In this document: one piece after another, positions 49,468 to 58,311 of the stretch
Position numbering within the stretch: the stretch's first letter is position 1
Layout: every line of letters starts with the position of its first letter
DNA from: JAOUEE01 sp051011595
Lineage (GTDB): Bacteria > Actinomycetota > Acidimicrobiia > Acidimicrobiales > SHLQ01
DNA: 58,311 nt
Assembly (NCBI GenBank): GCA_051011595.1
Contig: JBPCTQ010000065.1
Coordinates: 1-58,311, forward strand
Reading direction: 5' to 3'
The notes under the pieces: generated by a model
Databases searched by the model: none
What the model was told of the DNA's origin: nothing
The model's input: only the letters and a program-made list of their open reading frames with translations
Translations under genes and position numbers: made by a program

Positions 49468-50385
49468 ATGGATCTCCGCCAACTCCGTGCACTGTTGGCC
49501 GTGGCCGAACACCAGAGCTTCTCGGCTGCAGCCCGCGCCCTGCACACCGTGCAATCCAACATCTCCACCCATGTCGCTCGCCTCGAGCGAGAACTGGGCA
49601 CCACCCTCATCGACCGTTCGTCAGGGGAGCTCACCGCCGAAGGAGCCATGGTGGTCGACCGGGCCCGGCGGGTGCTCAGCGAGATGGTGGCCATCGAAGC
49701 CGACGTGGCCGCGCTCCGCGACGACATCCGGGGTGAGGTCAGGCTGGGAATGATCGGCACCACCGGTCGGTGGTTGCTGCCCCTCCTGCTCGACGAATTG
49801 AGTGAGGCGTTCCCCAACATTCGACTGATTGTCACCGACGCCACCACCACCTCGCTGATGCCGCAACTGCTGGCCGACCAGCTCGACGGTGCCGTCGTAC
49901 AGCTGCCTATCCGGGACCCCGACGTCGCCAGCGAGCGGTTCTTCGACGAGGAGCGCATCGTGGTGGCCCCCGCCGATCACCCGCTGGCCACCAAGGCCCG
50001 CATCAGCTTCACCGAGCTGGCCGAACATCCGGTGTTGCTGCCGCCCAAAGGCAACGCTTTTCGCGATGCGGTCGACCGCGAGACCAATGCCGAGCTCACG
50101 CCGCTGGCCGAGATCGACGGCATGCGACTGCTGGCGTCGCTGGCGTTCCAGGGTTTCGGTCCGGCGCTCGTGCCCGCCAGCGCCACGCCGGTGTGGTTGG
50201 CCGGCGACTACCGCCGGGTTCGCATCGATGGTCTCAGTCGCCGCGAAGTGGGCTACATCAGCCGCCGCCGCACCACCCCGTCGGCACCGGCTCGGGCTGT
50301 CCACGACACCCTGCGCTCGGTGATCCGACGCGAGGTCGCCCACCAGGACGGCCTGCACCTGGCGGCCGAGCTGGATTCGGCCTGA
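49468..50385 (+). CDS. LysR-family transcriptional regulator
   Basis: 305 residues from ATG 49468. The N-terminal DNA-binding domain reads MDLRQLRALLAVAEHQSFSA then AARALHTVQSNISTHVARLE and LGTTLIDRSSGELTAEG, the LysR signature. A periplasmic-binding-like ligand domain follows (VRLGMIGTTGRWLLPLLLDE, DGAVVQLPIRDPDVASERFF). Typically such regulators control a divergent neighbour and themselves; here the divergent transcripts are the 6C-like RNA and the HAD-PlsC gene. The likely site is the palindrome at 49445. Confidence 0.9.
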   Translation: MDLRQLRALLAVAEHQSFSAAARALHTVQSNISTHVARLERELGTTLIDRSSGELTAEGAMVVDRARRVLSEMVAIEADVAALRDDIRGEVRLGMIGTTGRWLLPLLLDELSEAFPNIRLIVTDATTTSLMPQLLADQLDGAVVQLPIRDPDVASERFFDEERIVVAPADHPLATKARISFTELAEHPVLLPPKGNAFRDAVDRETNAELTPLAEIDGMRLLASLAFQGFGPALVPASATPVWLAGDYRRVRIDGLSRREVGYISRRRTTPSAPARAVHDTLRSVIRREVAHQDGLHLAAELDSA

Positions 50386-50413
50386 CACCGAGCTCGTCTC
50401 GGCGTGAGACAGC

Positions 50414-51121
50414 TCAGACCCGCCTCGCCACCCCGAGGGCCAGCTCGATCATGGAGTCGAAACCCGACGCTCGTTGTTCGGTGGTGAGCCGCTCGGGGTG
50501 ACCAATGCGATCACTCACCGTCAAGAGGGTGAGGGCCCGAGCTCCTTCGGCGGCCGCCACCGCATAGAGGGCGGCCGCCTCCATCTCCACGGCAACCATG
50601 CCGTTGGCCACCAGCTTGTCCATCAGCGCGTCGTCGTCGCCATAGAACACGTCGCTGCTGAACACCGGGGCCACCCGCGCGTCGAGACCCAGCTCGTCGG
50701 CCGCATCGACCGCGGCCCGGGTGAGACCGAAGTCGGCCACGGCCGGAAGATCGTGGCCCCCGAGGCGGTCTCGATTCATGGCCGAATCGGTGCCGGCCGC
50801 GTGGGCGATGATCAAGTCACCCAGCGCCATGTCGCCCAGGCCGCCACACGAACCGACCCGGATCAAGATCTCGCAGCCGAAGAAGCGGATCAGCTCGGTG
50901 GCATAGATGCTGACCGAGGGCATACCCATCCCGTGGGTCATCACCGACACCGGCTTTCCGTCGGCCGTGCCGGTGTAGCCGTAGGCGTTGCGGACATCGG
51001 TCACCAAACGGGCGTCGTCGAGGTGCTGTTCGGCGATGAACCGGGCCCGCAGCGGGTCGCCGGGCATGAGGACAATCGGCGCGAACTCGTCGGGATCGGC
51101 GGCGATGTGAGGGGTGGTCAT
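50414..51121 (-). CDS. deoD: Purine-nucleoside phosphorylase, DeoD type
   Basis: 235 residues from ATG 51121, with GGGAG 5 bases upstream. Signatures are VLMPGDPLRARFIAE, RNAYGYTG, VMTHGMGMPSVSIYATEL, ILIRVGSCGG, MVAVEMEAAALY and LTVSDR, all typical of the hexameric DeoD group; the S-D-R ending marks a catalytic aspartate. The enzyme splits purine (deoxy)nucleosides with phosphate to a base and (deoxy)ribose-1-phosphate. Its product can feed DeoC (27985) after mutase action. It is divergent from the carboxyltransferase, with starts 55 bases apart. Confidence 0.93.
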   Translation of the reverse strand: MTTPHIAADPDEFAPIVLMPGDPLRARFIAEQHLDDARLVTDVRNAYGYTGTADGKPVSVMTHGMGMPSVSIYATELIRFFGCEILIRVGSCGGLGDMALGDLIIAHAAGTDSAMNRDRLGGHDLPAVADFGLTRAAVDAADELGLDARVAPVFSSDVFYGDDDALMDKLVANGMVAVEMEAAALYAVAAAEGARALTLLTVSDRIGHPERLTTEQRASGFDSMIELALGVARRV

Positions 51122-51176
51122 GGCTACTCCCGAGTAATGGGCGGTGGTGGAACCGACCGGGATAGCTTCTCACCCA

Positions 51177-52541
51177 ATGACCGTGACCGACGCCTCCAGC
51201 GCCTCGTTGCCGCTGCGGGCGTCGACACCGGGGTCGACCACCATCACCGTCGGCGTCCGGGGGGCCGGGCCGGTGGTCACGGTCGTCCTCGATCCCGACG
51301 ACCCGAGGCGCGACCTGCTCGCCGTCGACGGCGCCGACCTGGCCGCGGCCGCCCACCACGCCCTCGAACGCCGGGTACCGCTGGTGATCGAGATCACCAC
51401 GGCCGGTGCATCGGCCGACGAAGGGGTCGCCGCCCTCGACGGGTGGGGACGGGCGGCCCAGGCCTTCGTGGCGTGTTCGGGGGTGGTGCCCATCCTCATG
51501 GTGGTGACGGGGCCCACAACGGCCGGGGTGTCGTTGTTGACGGGCCTAGCCGACGTGGTGGTCATGACCGCCGATGCCTACGCCTTCGTGTCCGGCCCCC
51601 AGATGGTGGCCGAGTTCACGGGTATCACCATCGGCAACGCCGACCTGGGAGGCGCCGCCGTGCACGCCCGCACCAGCGGCCTGGCCCATCTGGTGGCGGC
51701 CGACATCACCGAAGCACGCGCCATGATCGACGACGTGTTGACCCTGCTCCCGGCCAACACCGATGAGGAGCCGCCCCACATCGGCGGCGACGATCCCATC
51801 GACCGGCCCACGGCCGATGCCCCCGGCTTCCTGCCCGACACCGCATCGGGCAGCTACGACGTGCGAACGGTGATCGCCGACGTGGTCGACGACGGTGACC
51901 TGCTCGAGCTGCGAGCAAGCTGGGCGGCCAACCTGGTCACCGCCCTGGCGGTGATCGGCGGCCGGCCCGTGGGCATCGTGGCCAACCAGCCCCAGACGGT
52001 GGCCGGCACCCTCGACATCGCGGCCAGTCAGAAGGGGGGCCGGTTCGTCGCCTTCTGTGATGCCTTCAACCTGCCCATCGTCACCTTCGTCGACACGTCC
52101 GGTTTCTACCCGGGCAAAGACCTCGAATGGCGGGGCATGATCCGGTACGGCGCCCAGCTGGCGTTCGCCTATGCCCGGGCAACCGTGCCCCGGGTGAGTG
52201 TCACCCTGCGCAAGAGTTACGGCGGTGCCTACATCGTGATGGACTCCAAGTACATGGGCAACGACCTGGCCCTGGCCTGGCCCAGCGCCGAGATCGCGGT
52301 GATGGGAGCCAAGGGTGCGGTCGAGATCCTCCACCGCCGAGCCGACGAGAGCGAACGGGAGGCCCTGATCGACGCCTACGAGGAACGCCTGCTCAACCCC
52401 TACATCGCCGCCGAACGAGGATCGATCGACCAGGTGATCGACCCCTACGACACCCGCCGCCAGGTGGGCGCGGCGCTCGACGTGTTGGCCACCAAACGTG
52501 AACGGCTCCCCCACCGTCGCCACGACAACCTGCCGCTGTAG
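51177..52541 (+). CDS. Acyl-CoA carboxyltransferase-like protein
   Basis: 454 residues from ATG 51177, shorter than the usual 510-540 of propionyl/acetyl-CoA carboxylase beta chains. Both crotonase-like halves are present: the first with TTAGASADEGVAALDGWG and MVVTGPTTAGVSLLTGLAD, and the second with VGIVANQPQTVAGTLDI, FCDAFNLPIVTFVDTSGFYP, SYGGAYIVMDSKYMGNDL and AVMGAKGAVEI. The N-terminal half is diverged, and there is no biotin carboxylase or biotin carrier gene nearby, so its partner must be elsewhere. It lies 125 bases upstream of citrate synthase on the same strand. Confidence 0.82.
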   Translation: MTVTDASSASLPLRASTPGSTTITVGVRGAGPVVTVVLDPDDPRRDLLAVDGADLAAAAHHALERRVPLVIEITTAGASADEGVAALDGWGRAAQAFVACSGVVPILMVVTGPTTAGVSLLTGLADVVVMTADAYAFVSGPQMVAEFTGITIGNADLGGAAVHARTSGLAHLVAADITEARAMIDDVLTLLPANTDEEPPHIGGDDPIDRPTADAPGFLPDTASGSYDVRTVIADVVDDGDLLELRASWAANLVTALAVIGGRPVGIVANQPQTVAGTLDIAASQKGGRFVAFCDAFNLPIVTFVDTSGFYPGKDLEWRGMIRYGAQLAFAYARATVPRVSVTLRKSYGGAYIVMDSKYMGNDLALAWPSAEIAVMGAKGAVEILHRRADESEREALIDAYEERLLNPYIAAERGSIDQVIDPYDTRRQVGAALDVLATKRERLPHRRHDNLPL

Positions 52542-52666
52542 GCGGGGGCGGCGGCTCGGCGAGGGGCTGGGTGTGAGAAGCATCGCCGCTCGGGGCTACC
52601 ATCCCCCTGCGGCCACCAGATGGCCCTCCGACCAATCGCGGCCCCCGGGGCCCAGAAAGACCGAGC

Positions 52667-53931
<1,265 letters not shown>

Positions 53932-53935
<4 letters not shown>

Positions 53936-53948
53936 ACCCGCGGTTCAG
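53932..53948. terminator. Bidirectional hairpin containing both convergent stop codons
   Basis: CTGAACC (53932-53938) and GGTTCAG (53942-53948) are perfect arms around CGC, and TTT follows on the plus strand. The citrate synthase TGA and the AlgJ-like gene's TGA (read on the minus strand) each lie within an arm. Confidence 0.55.
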
Positions 53949-55045
53949 TTTCGTAGCAGCCGGGTGAGGTCGCGACCTGCTCGCTCGAAACGTGGTCCCG
54001 AGAAGCGGCCGCTGAACGAGATCGCCACCTGATCGGCGTCGTCGACCAGCGCGTCGAGATCAACGCGGCGCTGGTGTTGCCAGCGCAGGATGACCACATC
54101 CTCGAACCACGGCGCCAGCAGCGAGGCCGAGTTGTACAGGTGGGAATCGGTGAGGATCAACGTCTTGCCTTCGATCACCGGGTCGGCGCCTTCGGTGATG
54201 TGGCGATTGACCAGCCCGGGCACCAGCGGTTCGGTTCGGGTGGTGGCACGCGGCCGTTGGATCACGTAGTTCGGACTCTGATCGGGCATGTCGACTCCGA
54301 CCTGGGCGGCCAGGTCACCGCCGTCGGTGACATTCACACCGGCCACCACCGCAGCGTCGGGATCGAACACCCCCGGTTCCAGCCACTCGATGAGGTGGGG
54401 CAGGATCACCACCCGTCCCGGGTCGTTCCAGTGGGTGTCGGTTCGCCAGTACAGCGGATCAGGTGAGGCCGCCACCTCGGTCTGCACGTGTGACCAGAGA
54501 TCGAAGTAGTGGTCGGTGGTGACGAGCTCGTCGCGCAGCTCGGTGAGGCGCCGGTCGGCACACTCCTCATCGGGTACCGCTGCCGGGAGCCGTTCGGGGT
54601 AGGCCCAGCCCTTCTCGGGCACGATCATGGTGGTGAGCGACGCGTCGTGTTGCCCGAGGTTGGCCTCGAGACGGCGGAGTTGGCGGGTGACATCGTCGAC
54701 CTCGGGCCAGTCCGGCTCACACACCATCGTGAAGGCGGCGGCCGTGAACAGCCAACCGTCGTCGCCCAGTAACACGTTCGGGTTGGGGCTGTCGTCGAAC
54801 AGGTCGATCGCCACCCGGGCGTCGGCTTCCACCGCCAGTTCCCGTACCGACAGCCGGTCCTCGAGGTAGGCGTCGACCCCTTCGGGCACATCGCCGTACA
54901 ACAGCCCGTCGATGTCGATCGTGGGAAACGAAGTCAGCTCGCGGTTGTCGACCGTCTGGCGACGCACGAGGAGGGTGGCCACGGCCGGCACAACCAACAA
55001 CACCGCGAACCAGACACACACGAGGACGCGGGTTCGATGGGTCAT
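53945..55045 (-). CDS. AlgJ/AlgX-like O-acetylation (SGNH-type) protein
   Basis: 366 residues from ATG 55045, overlapping the MBOAT stop by one base (TGATG). One N-terminal membrane segment (VLVCVWFAVLLVVPAVATLL) leads to an extracytoplasmic domain. Signatures match the AlgJ/AlgX DHHW family: NVLLGDDGWLF, TDTHWNDPGR (catalytic acid/His) and LILTDSHLYN (the serine of the GDSH-like site). These proteins pass an acetyl group from a membrane acyltransferase to an exported polysaccharide. Translational coupling to the MBOAT gene supports a working pair. Confidence 0.85.
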   Translation of the reverse strand: MTHRTRVLVCVWFAVLLVVPAVATLLVRRQTVDNRELTSFPTIDIDGLLYGDVPEGVDAYLEDRLSVRELAVEADARVAIDLFDDSPNPNVLLGDDGWLFTAAAFTMVCEPDWPEVDDVTRQLRRLEANLGQHDASLTTMIVPEKGWAYPERLPAAVPDEECADRRLTELRDELVTTDHYFDLWSHVQTEVAASPDPLYWRTDTHWNDPGRVVILPHLIEWLEPGVFDPDAAVVAGVNVTDGGDLAAQVGVDMPDQSPNYVIQRPRATTRTEPLVPGLVNRHITEGADPVIEGKTLILTDSHLYNSASLLAPWFEDVVILRWQHQRRVDLDALVDDADQVAISFSGRFSGPRFERAGRDLTRLLRN

Positions 55046-56457
55046 CAGAACTGGAAGTAGAGGAACGGGCTGAACGTCTGCGACGAAACGACGATCAACG
55101 CGGCGGGTAGGGCCAGGGTCATGAGCAGGGTTCGGCCCGCGGCAATGGTGCGGCTGTCGGGTTCGAGCAGGCGGCGCCGGCCCGGCTCGCGGTGGGGAAC
55201 CACGAACACCACCGATGCCAGGATCATCACCAACAGCGCCCGGCTGTCCAACGCCGCGCCGATGGTGTCGTTGTCGAACGAGAAGTCGAACCGCCCCAGG
55301 GCGGCCAACACTTCGCCGGCCCGGTCGAGGGTGGGTGCTCGGAAGATGATCCAGCCCACCATGACGATGGCGAGGGTGACCACCCGACCGCCGGGACCCG
55401 GCAACAGGCGTCCCCCGAATCGGCGCTCCACCAGCAACCACACGCCGTGATAGGCCCCCCAGATGACGAAGGTCCACGCCGCGCCGTGCCACAACCCGGT
55501 GAGTCCGAACACGATGATCAGGTTGCGCTGGGTGTGGCCGGTGCGGTTGCCCCCCAGCGGGATGTACACGTAGTCGCGGAACCAGTGCGACAGGGTCATG
55601 TGCCAGCGCCGCCAGAATTCGGTGACCGACTCGCTGGTGTAGGGCCGGTCGAAGTTCTCGGGAAAACGAAAACCCAGCATCAGGCCGAGGCCGATGGCCA
55701 TGTCGGAGTACCCCGAGAAGTCGAAGTAGAGCTGGAGGGTGTACGCCACGGTGCCGACGATGGCCTCGGTGGTCGACAGCGACCCGGTGGCCGGGTCGAA
55801 GACGGCGTCGGCCACCACGCCGATGGTGTCGGCCACCAACACCTTCTTGGCCAGCCCGAAGCTGAACCGGACCACACCGTCGCTGACTCCGTCGAGCGAG
55901 ATGGTGCGATCGAGGAGCTGGGCGTGGATCTCGCCGTAGCGCACGATGGGCCCGGCGATGAGCTGAGGAAACAGGGCGATGAACAGCAGGTAGTCACGGA
56001 AGCGGGCGACCGGTTCGTCGCGACCGGTGGCCACGTCGATGCTGTAACTCAGGCGCTGGAAGGTGAAGAAGCTGATCCCCACCGGCAGCACCACATCGCT
56101 CAGCCACGACGGTGCATCACCCAGACCGAGCAGCGGACCGAACACGTCGTCGGCCAGGAAGCCGGCGTACTTGAAGTAGGCCAACACACCCAGGTTGAGC
56201 ACGACCGAGGCGATGAGCGCCCGCTTCACGGTGGCATCGTCGCCCCCGAGCCGGGCCTCGTGGGCCCGGTCGACGATGCGGTAGTCGATGGCACTGGTGG
56301 CCACCAGCATCAGCACGAACCACCCACTCCCCCACGCGTAGAAGAGCAGGCTGAACGCCAGCAGCGCCGTGTTGCGCGAACGCGGCGGCAGGGCCCAGAC
56401 CACGGCCAGGGTGATCGGGAGGAAGAAGAACAGAAAGGTGATCGAGCTGAAGACCAC
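55045..56457 (-). CDS. AlgI-like MBOAT O-acyltransferase
   Basis: 470 residues from GTG 56457. About eleven transmembrane helices are seen, beginning FSSITFLFFFLPITLAVVWA. The MBOAT core includes LPVGISFFTFQRLSYSIDV, LYFDFSGYSDMAIGLG, EFWRRWHMTLSHWFRDYVYI, PLGGNRTG and the catalytic His in GLTGLWHGAAWTF. AlgI-type MBOATs deliver acetyl groups across the membrane for exopolysaccharide or cell-wall O-acetylation with an AlgJ-like partner. No polysaccharide synthesis genes are in the window. Confidence 0.92.
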   Translation of the reverse strand: MVFSSITFLFFFLPITLAVVWALPPRSRNTALLAFSLLFYAWGSGWFVLMLVATSAIDYRIVDRAHEARLGGDDATVKRALIASVVLNLGVLAYFKYAGFLADDVFGPLLGLGDAPSWLSDVVLPVGISFFTFQRLSYSIDVATGRDEPVARFRDYLLFIALFPQLIAGPIVRYGEIHAQLLDRTISLDGVSDGVVRFSFGLAKKVLVADTIGVVADAVFDPATGSLSTTEAIVGTVAYTLQLYFDFSGYSDMAIGLGLMLGFRFPENFDRPYTSESVTEFWRRWHMTLSHWFRDYVYIPLGGNRTGHTQRNLIIVFGLTGLWHGAAWTFVIWGAYHGVWLLVERRFGGRLLPGPGGRVVTLAIVMVGWIIFRAPTLDRAGEVLAALGRFDFSFDNDTIGAALDSRALLVMILASVVFVVPHREPGRRRLLEPDSRTIAAGRTLLMTLALPAALIVVSSQTFSPFLYFQF

Positions 56458-56489
56458 GCCGAGAAACGTCTGCTACCGGTGCCCGGCCG

Positions 56490-57470
56490 TCACGAGCCGA
56501 CGTCGATCACGATCTTGCCCACGTTGGTGTTGGTGGCCATGAGCTCGTGGGCCGAGGCGATGTCGTCGAGGGCGAATCGACGATCGATGACCGGGGCCAG
56601 TTCGCCATTGTCGAACCGGCCCGACATCTCGCGTTTGAAGCGCTGGGTCAGCGCGATCTTCTCCTCGAGCGGACGGGACCGGAGCACGGTGCCGATGAGC
56701 GACGCTCGCAGCGGCAACAGCCGGCTGACGTTGATCTGGGCCTGGGCTTCGCCCATGACACCGACCTGGATGATGCGGCCCTGCACGGCCAGGCAGGCGA
56801 GGTTGCGATCGACGTAGTCGCCACCGATGACGTCGAGAATCACATCGACACCGGTCCCGCCGGTGGCGTCACGGACGGCGTCGACGAAATCAGTGGCGGT
56901 GTAGTCGATGGCCAGGTCGGCACCGAGCTGGCGGCACCGGTCGACCTTGCCCGATGACGCGGTGACGAAGATGTCGGCCCCGTACGCCTTGGCGATCTGG
57001 ATGGCGGCGGTGCCCACACCCGACGCGCCGGCGTGTACCAGGGCACGGCGCCCGGCCGTGAGTCCACCCTGGACCACCAGCGCATCCCATGCGGTGAGGA
57101 ACACCTCGGGAATGGCCCCGGCATCGGCCACCGTGACCGTTGTCGGCACCGGCAACACCTGTCGGTGGTGCACCGCCAGGCGCTCGGCGTGGGCCCCACC
57201 GCCGACGATGCCCATCACCGCATCACCAACCTCGACTCCGGCGACCAGCGATCCCACGGCGGCCACCGTGCCGGCGAACTCGAGCCCGGGAACCTCGTGT
57301 TCGGTGGGCGGGCCCGGGTACAAACCCATCCGCTGCAGCAGATCGGCTCGGTTCATGGCCGTCGCCACCACATCGACGAGCAGGTCCTCGGGCCCGCATT
57401 CGGGGTCGGGGATCTCGCGCACGGCGAGCACCTCGGGCCCTCCGTACTCTTCGAGCACTACGGCGCGCAT
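56490..57470 (-). CDS. NADPH:quinone oxidoreductase, PIG3-like
   Basis: 326 residues from ATG 57470. The opening MRAVVLEEYGGPEVLAVREI and NRADLLQRMGLYPGPP are typical of the PIG3/zeta-crystallin subgroup, and the cofactor loop is LVHAGASGVGTAAIQIAKAY. The usual structural zinc cysteines are missing. The late segment LPLRASLIGTVLRSRPLEEK also matches PIG3 proteins. It reduces quinones with NADPH. It is divergent from the alpha/beta hydrolase, with starts 84 bases apart, and distinct from the MDR at 13111. Confidence 0.9.
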   Translation of the reverse strand: MRAVVLEEYGGPEVLAVREIPDPECGPEDLLVDVVATAMNRADLLQRMGLYPGPPTEHEVPGLEFAGTVAAVGSLVAGVEVGDAVMGIVGGGAHAERLAVHHRQVLPVPTTVTVADAGAIPEVFLTAWDALVVQGGLTAGRRALVHAGASGVGTAAIQIAKAYGADIFVTASSGKVDRCRQLGADLAIDYTATDFVDAVRDATGGTGVDVILDVIGGDYVDRNLACLAVQGRIIQVGVMGEAQAQINVSRLLPLRASLIGTVLRSRPLEEKIALTQRFKREMSGRFDNGELAPVIDRRFALDDIASAHELMATNTNVGKIVIDVGS

Positions 57471-57553
57471 CGTTCCTCCCGATCGGCCACCATGTCCGAA
57501 GCAACCTACTGCGTGGGTCGGGCCTGCCGGTGGGGGCCGGTAGCGTCCACCCG

Positions 57554-58225
57554 ATGAGCAACGACGGCGTCCACCTCGACATCGAGCAGCACGGCGCGGG
57601 CCCGGCGCTGGTCTTCACCCACGGCTGGGTCGACGATCGGTCGGTGTGGGCCGGTGTGGTCGACGACCTCGCCGACGATCACGCCTGCACCAGCTGGGAT
57701 CTACGGGGCCACGGTGCCAGCGACGCTCCGCCACCCGGCCAGTACACCCGCGATCACGCCCTCGACGATCTCGCCCGAGTTGTTGCCGCCACCACCACGC
57801 CCGTGGTGCTGGCCGGCCACTCCCTGGGCGGCTACCTCTCGTTGGCCTACACCCTGCGCCACCCCGACCAGGTAGCCGCGCTGGTGTTGGTGGCGGCCGG
57901 GCCGGGATTTCGCAAGGAGGAAGCCCGCCAGCAGTGGAACGAGTCCGTCGACCAGTCCGCAACCAAGCTCGACGTGGCACCCGGTTCGGAGATGATCTCC
58001 AAACACACCGATTCGTGGGTGATCGACAACCTGGCCGAGATCACCGTGCCCGTGTGCACGATCCTGGGCGAACACGACAAACGCTTCGCGGCGTCGGCCG
58101 GGCTGTTCGCCAAGACCCTCGACGTGCGTTCATCGGTGGTGGTGCCCGACGCCGGCCACTCGGTGCACCGCAAGGCACCGGCTGCCGTGGCCGATGCCAT
58201 CCGGTCCTTCCTGGCCGACATCTGA
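57554..58225 (+). CDS. Alpha/beta hydrolase
   Basis: 223 residues from ATG 57554. The oxyanion region is LVFTHGWVDD, the nucleophile is Ser90 (GHSLGG), the acid is in ILGEHDKRF and the histidine in VPDAGHSVHRKAP, so the triad is complete. There is no signal peptide and no lid insertion of note, so it is a short intracellular enzyme of the 3-oxoadipate lactonase/haloperoxidase-like group. The natural substrate cannot be named. Confidence 0.88.
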   Translation: MSNDGVHLDIEQHGAGPALVFTHGWVDDRSVWAGVVDDLADDHACTSWDLRGHGASDAPPPGQYTRDHALDDLARVVAATTTPVVLAGHSLGGYLSLAYTLRHPDQVAALVLVAAGPGFRKEEARQQWNESVDQSATKLDVAPGSEMISKHTDSWVIDNLAEITVPVCTILGEHDKRFAASAGLFAKTLDVRSSVVVPDAGHSVHRKAPAAVADAIRSFLADI

Positions 58226-58251
58226 CCCCCCCCAGGGGAGGCCAAAACGTC

Positions 58252-58286
58252 TCGACCGGCCGGAGACGCTTCATCCGGCCGGTCGA
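58252..58286 (+). terminator. Terminator after the alpha/beta hydrolase
   Basis: Perfect 12-base arms (58252-58263 and 58275-58286) with an 11-base loop follow the stop by 26 bases. A run of T-containing bases (TGTTCTGT) follows, so it is a plausible intrinsic terminator. Confidence 0.65.
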
Positions 58287-58311
58287 TGTTCTGTGGATGC
58301 CCGGGCCCGTG

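Overview
The window is a gene-dense stretch of high-GC actinobacterial chromosome with no rRNA, tRNA, insertion sequence or CRISPR array that I can see. Several features point to Actinobacteria: a TIGR03086/DinB-like protein of the mycothiol-linked superfamily, a 13E12-type HNH protein under an actinobacterial SOS box, a 6C-like small RNA, many GTG starts, and adenylate-cyclase/ATPase regulators. The mix of COG2159 amidohydrolases, PhyH, BNR, NHL and RTX secreted proteins and fatty-acyl reductase fusions fits Acidimicrobiia (Ilumatobacter-like). That class assignment is an inference from gene content.

Layout. 1-9975: secreted and cell-surface proteins (two tandem BNR-repeat proteins, NHL+RTX and glycosidase-like+RTX proteins, a lipoprotein serine hydrolase) with two small enzymes between them. 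10036-15031: an LPG-synthase-like membrane protein, a UbiB-like kinase, an MDR oxidoreductase and a class 3 lipase. 15028-24064: a catabolic-looking block with an SDR and two amidohydrolases divergent from a TetR gene, then an acetoacetate-decarboxylase-like protein, a thioesterase, a methyltransferase, PhyH and a third amidohydrolase. 24084-28656: a K+ channel/RCK protein, a cyclase-domain ATPase and deoC. 28657-35028: a minus-strand series (esterase lipoprotein, TIGR03086 protein, APH-like kinase, YegP-like protein, a probable selenocysteine-containing AhpD-like protein, an acidic secreted protein). 35463-36743: an SOS-controlled HNH/DUF222 gene. 36882-42385: a TetR gene divergent from a three-gene lipid operon (reductase-HAD fusion, LarA-like protein, acyltransferase). 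43037-53935: central metabolism (GntR/aconitase, PNP, carboxyltransferase, citrate synthase) interspersed with a membrane protein, a HAD-acyltransferase fusion, a LysR gene and a 6C-like sRNA. 53945-58225: an AlgJ/AlgI-like O-acetylation pair, a quinone oxidoreductase and an alpha/beta hydrolase.

The strongest unusual signal is at 29785-30741. An in-frame TGA sits where the AhpD/CMD active-site motif CxxCxxxH needs its second cysteine (C-F-Y-U-L-T-G-H), and a hairpin of bacterial SECIS geometry follows 25 nt later. Other notable items are the 6C-like RNA at about 49281-49397 with a recognisable promoter, the perfect 20-bp palindromic SOS box at 35463-35482, long inverted-repeat operators at 37483-37515 and 27899-27915, and convergent gene ends whose two stop codons lie inside one palindrome.
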